Below, piece by piece: positions 27,006 through 27,989 of a stretch of DNA of 27,989 nucleotides. The position numbers were made by a program, and so were the translations under genes. This stretch comes from Kiloniellaceae bacterium. Its GTDB lineage: Bacteria > Pseudomonadota > Alphaproteobacteria > Kiloniellales > Kiloniellaceae. The notes under the pieces are model-generated. The model did not search any database. It was not told the DNA's origin and worked only from the letters and a program-made list of their open reading frames with translations. Within the stretch, counting starts at the first letter, position 1. Every line of letters starts with the position of its first letter. The DNA lies in assembly GCA_021776195.1 (NCBI GenBank), contig JAJFGK010000027.1, positions 1 through 27,989 of the forward strand, given 5' to 3'.

Positions 27006-27989
27006 TCACGCGGCCATGGCCTCGAAATGGGTGCCATCCTTCCAGATCCGTCCCAGGAGCACGGCCAGCTTGCGTGCCACCGCGACACGTGCGCGCTTGG
27101 CCCCGCGCTTCTTGATCAGCCGCAAGCCCCAGCTCTTCAAGGCCGAGCGCTTCCTGACCGTCGTCAGCAAGACGTTGGCCGCCTCATAAAGGTAGTGCCT
27201 GGCCATCTTGTCGCCTTGGCGTGAGATCGACAAACTGACGTCGCGCTCGCTCGACTGGTAGCGCTTGACGGTCAGCCCCAGATAGACGCCGATATCGCGC
27301 ATCGAGGAAAACCGCCCGATATCCTCGATCGTCGCCTTGAAGGCCAAAGCCGTGATCGGCCCCACCCCGGGCACCGACATCAAGCGCCAACAGACCTCGT
27401 CGCGCCGGGTGAGATCCTTGACCTTCTCGTCCAGCACCGCGATCTGGCTCTCGATCGCCGCCAAAGCTTCCAACAGCGCCCCGACAGAGACCGACAGCAG
27501 GCTATCCTCGCGCACCGCCGCATAGGCCCCGGCCATGAAACGCTTCGTGCCTTGGCGTGGCGGCAGACGAAGCCCGAAGGGCCGCAACAGACCCCGTACC
27601 TGCGAGTAAAGCGCGCGCTTGCTCCGAACCAGTTGATCGCGCGCGCCCAACAGCGCCTTCAGCTTATGGCTCTCCTCCGACTTCACATAGACCTCGCTGT
27701 ACCAACCCGTGCGAAGCATCTCCGCCAGCGCCCAGGCATCGGCCTTGTCCGTCTTCACCCGGCGGCTGCGCACCGCATCCGCTGCCCGCCTCGCGTCCAT
27801 GCAGACAACTTCAAAGCCCAAGTCCCGCAAACGCCGACACAGCCACGGCGAATAGGACCCGCTTTCCAGGCCAACCCGCATCGTCTCAACATCAAAGCGC
27901 CCAAGCACTTGCCCAATAGCATCCGGATCGGTCACTCGCTGGCCACGCCAAAGTATCTTGCCTTCGCCGTCCATCACGCAAATCGCCGT
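27006..27989 (-). CDS. IS110-family transposase (DEDD recombinase), 5' end beyond the window
   Basis: The frame is open to the last base of the window. It begins TAICVMDGEGKILWRGQRV, so the true start and the first catalytic Asp (GLDVS-type motif) lie outside; the internal GTG at 27977 is not the natural start. The RuvC-like part shows VGLESGSYSPWL (Glu) and RVKTDKADAWALAEM (Asp residues). A coiled helical linker follows, then the transposase C-terminal domain with LMSVPGVGPITALAF, GVYLGLTVKRYQSSERD (the likely catalytic Ser is in QSSE) and SISRQGDKMARHYLYEAA. It ends naturally at 27006. The visible part is undamaged, so the element may be active. Confidence 0.9.
   Translation of the reverse strand, partial: TAICVMDGEGKILWRGQRVTDPDAIGQVLGRFDVETMRVGLESGSYSPWLCRRLRDLGFEVVCMDARRAADAVRSRRVKTDKADAWALAEMLRTGWYSEVYVKSEESHKLKALLGARDQLVRSKRALYSQVRGLLRPFGLRLPPRQGTKRFMAGAYAAVREDSLLSVSVGALLEALAAIESQIAVLDEKVKDLTRRDEVCWRLMSVPGVGPITALAFKATIEDIGRFSSMRDIGVYLGLTVKRYQSSERDVSLSISRQGDKMARHYLYEAANVLLTTVRKRSALKSWGLRLIKKRGAKRARVAVARKLAVLLGRIWKDGTHFEAMAA

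Overview
The window is GC-rich, densely coded bacterial DNA. Gene content and family resemblance point to an alphaproteobacterium, probably in or near Rhodospirillales. The main evidence is a complete GlpSTPQUV-type glycerol ABC transporter, alphaproteobacterial-type IS630/IS110/IS5 elements, and many short tightly packed operons with ATGA or TGATG junctions. No species can be named from the sequence alone. Both window edges lie inside insertion sequences (IS5-like left, IS110 right), which would fit a contig ending in repeated elements.

Left third (1-9959): an IS5-like end abuts the 3' end of a two-gene minus-strand unit, an unknown 134-aa protein followed by a short MetF-like methylenetetrahydrofolate reductase. 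Divergent from it is a plus-strand pair, an acyl-CoA-dehydrogenase-fold protein without the usual YEGT glutamate and a small flavin reductase. Together they look like a two-component flavin monooxygenase. Next, on the minus strand, is the glycerol uptake operon in the order glpV-glpS-glpT-glpP-glpQ-glpU: binding protein, two ATPases, two permeases and a small DUF2160 membrane protein. The two ATPases appear to be degenerate in complementary positions.

Middle (9960-16649): ribF on the plus strand faces a large DUF1989-GcvT fusion gene. Upstream of the fusion, on the same strand, is a cytosolic sialidase-fold (Asp-box) protein. Then come a stand-alone PilZ protein and a transglutaminase-like protein on the plus strand. 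A gap of about 510 bp follows. It holds three helically phased DnaA-box-like sequences and an orphan rho-independent terminator that may end a small RNA.

Right third (16650-27989): a minus-strand operon encodes an AMP-dependent acyl-CoA synthetase, an SDR dehydrogenase and an M24 metallopeptidase. Divergent from it is a FrnE-like DsbA oxidoreductase. After a 319-bp gap with a possible decayed gene tail comes a tightly coupled set: a soluble YbjQ protein, a membrane-anchored YbjQ protein and a membrane M48 metallopeptidase. It is followed by an N-terminally anchored penicillin-acylase-family Ntn hydrolase. The right end is mobile DNA: an IS630 copy with an A7 slippery site plus an inactivating indel, then an IS110-family recombinase gene running off the edge. 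The noncoding stretch beside the latter could hold an IS110 end or bridge RNA.

Recurring themes are folate/one-carbon chemistry (MetF-like, GcvT fusion), flavin supply and use (RibF, flavin reductase, flavin monooxygenase), glycerol import, and envelope proteolysis. The most system-like novelties are the DUF1989-GcvT fusion, the YbjQ-YbjQ-M48 operon and the asymmetric ATPase pair.
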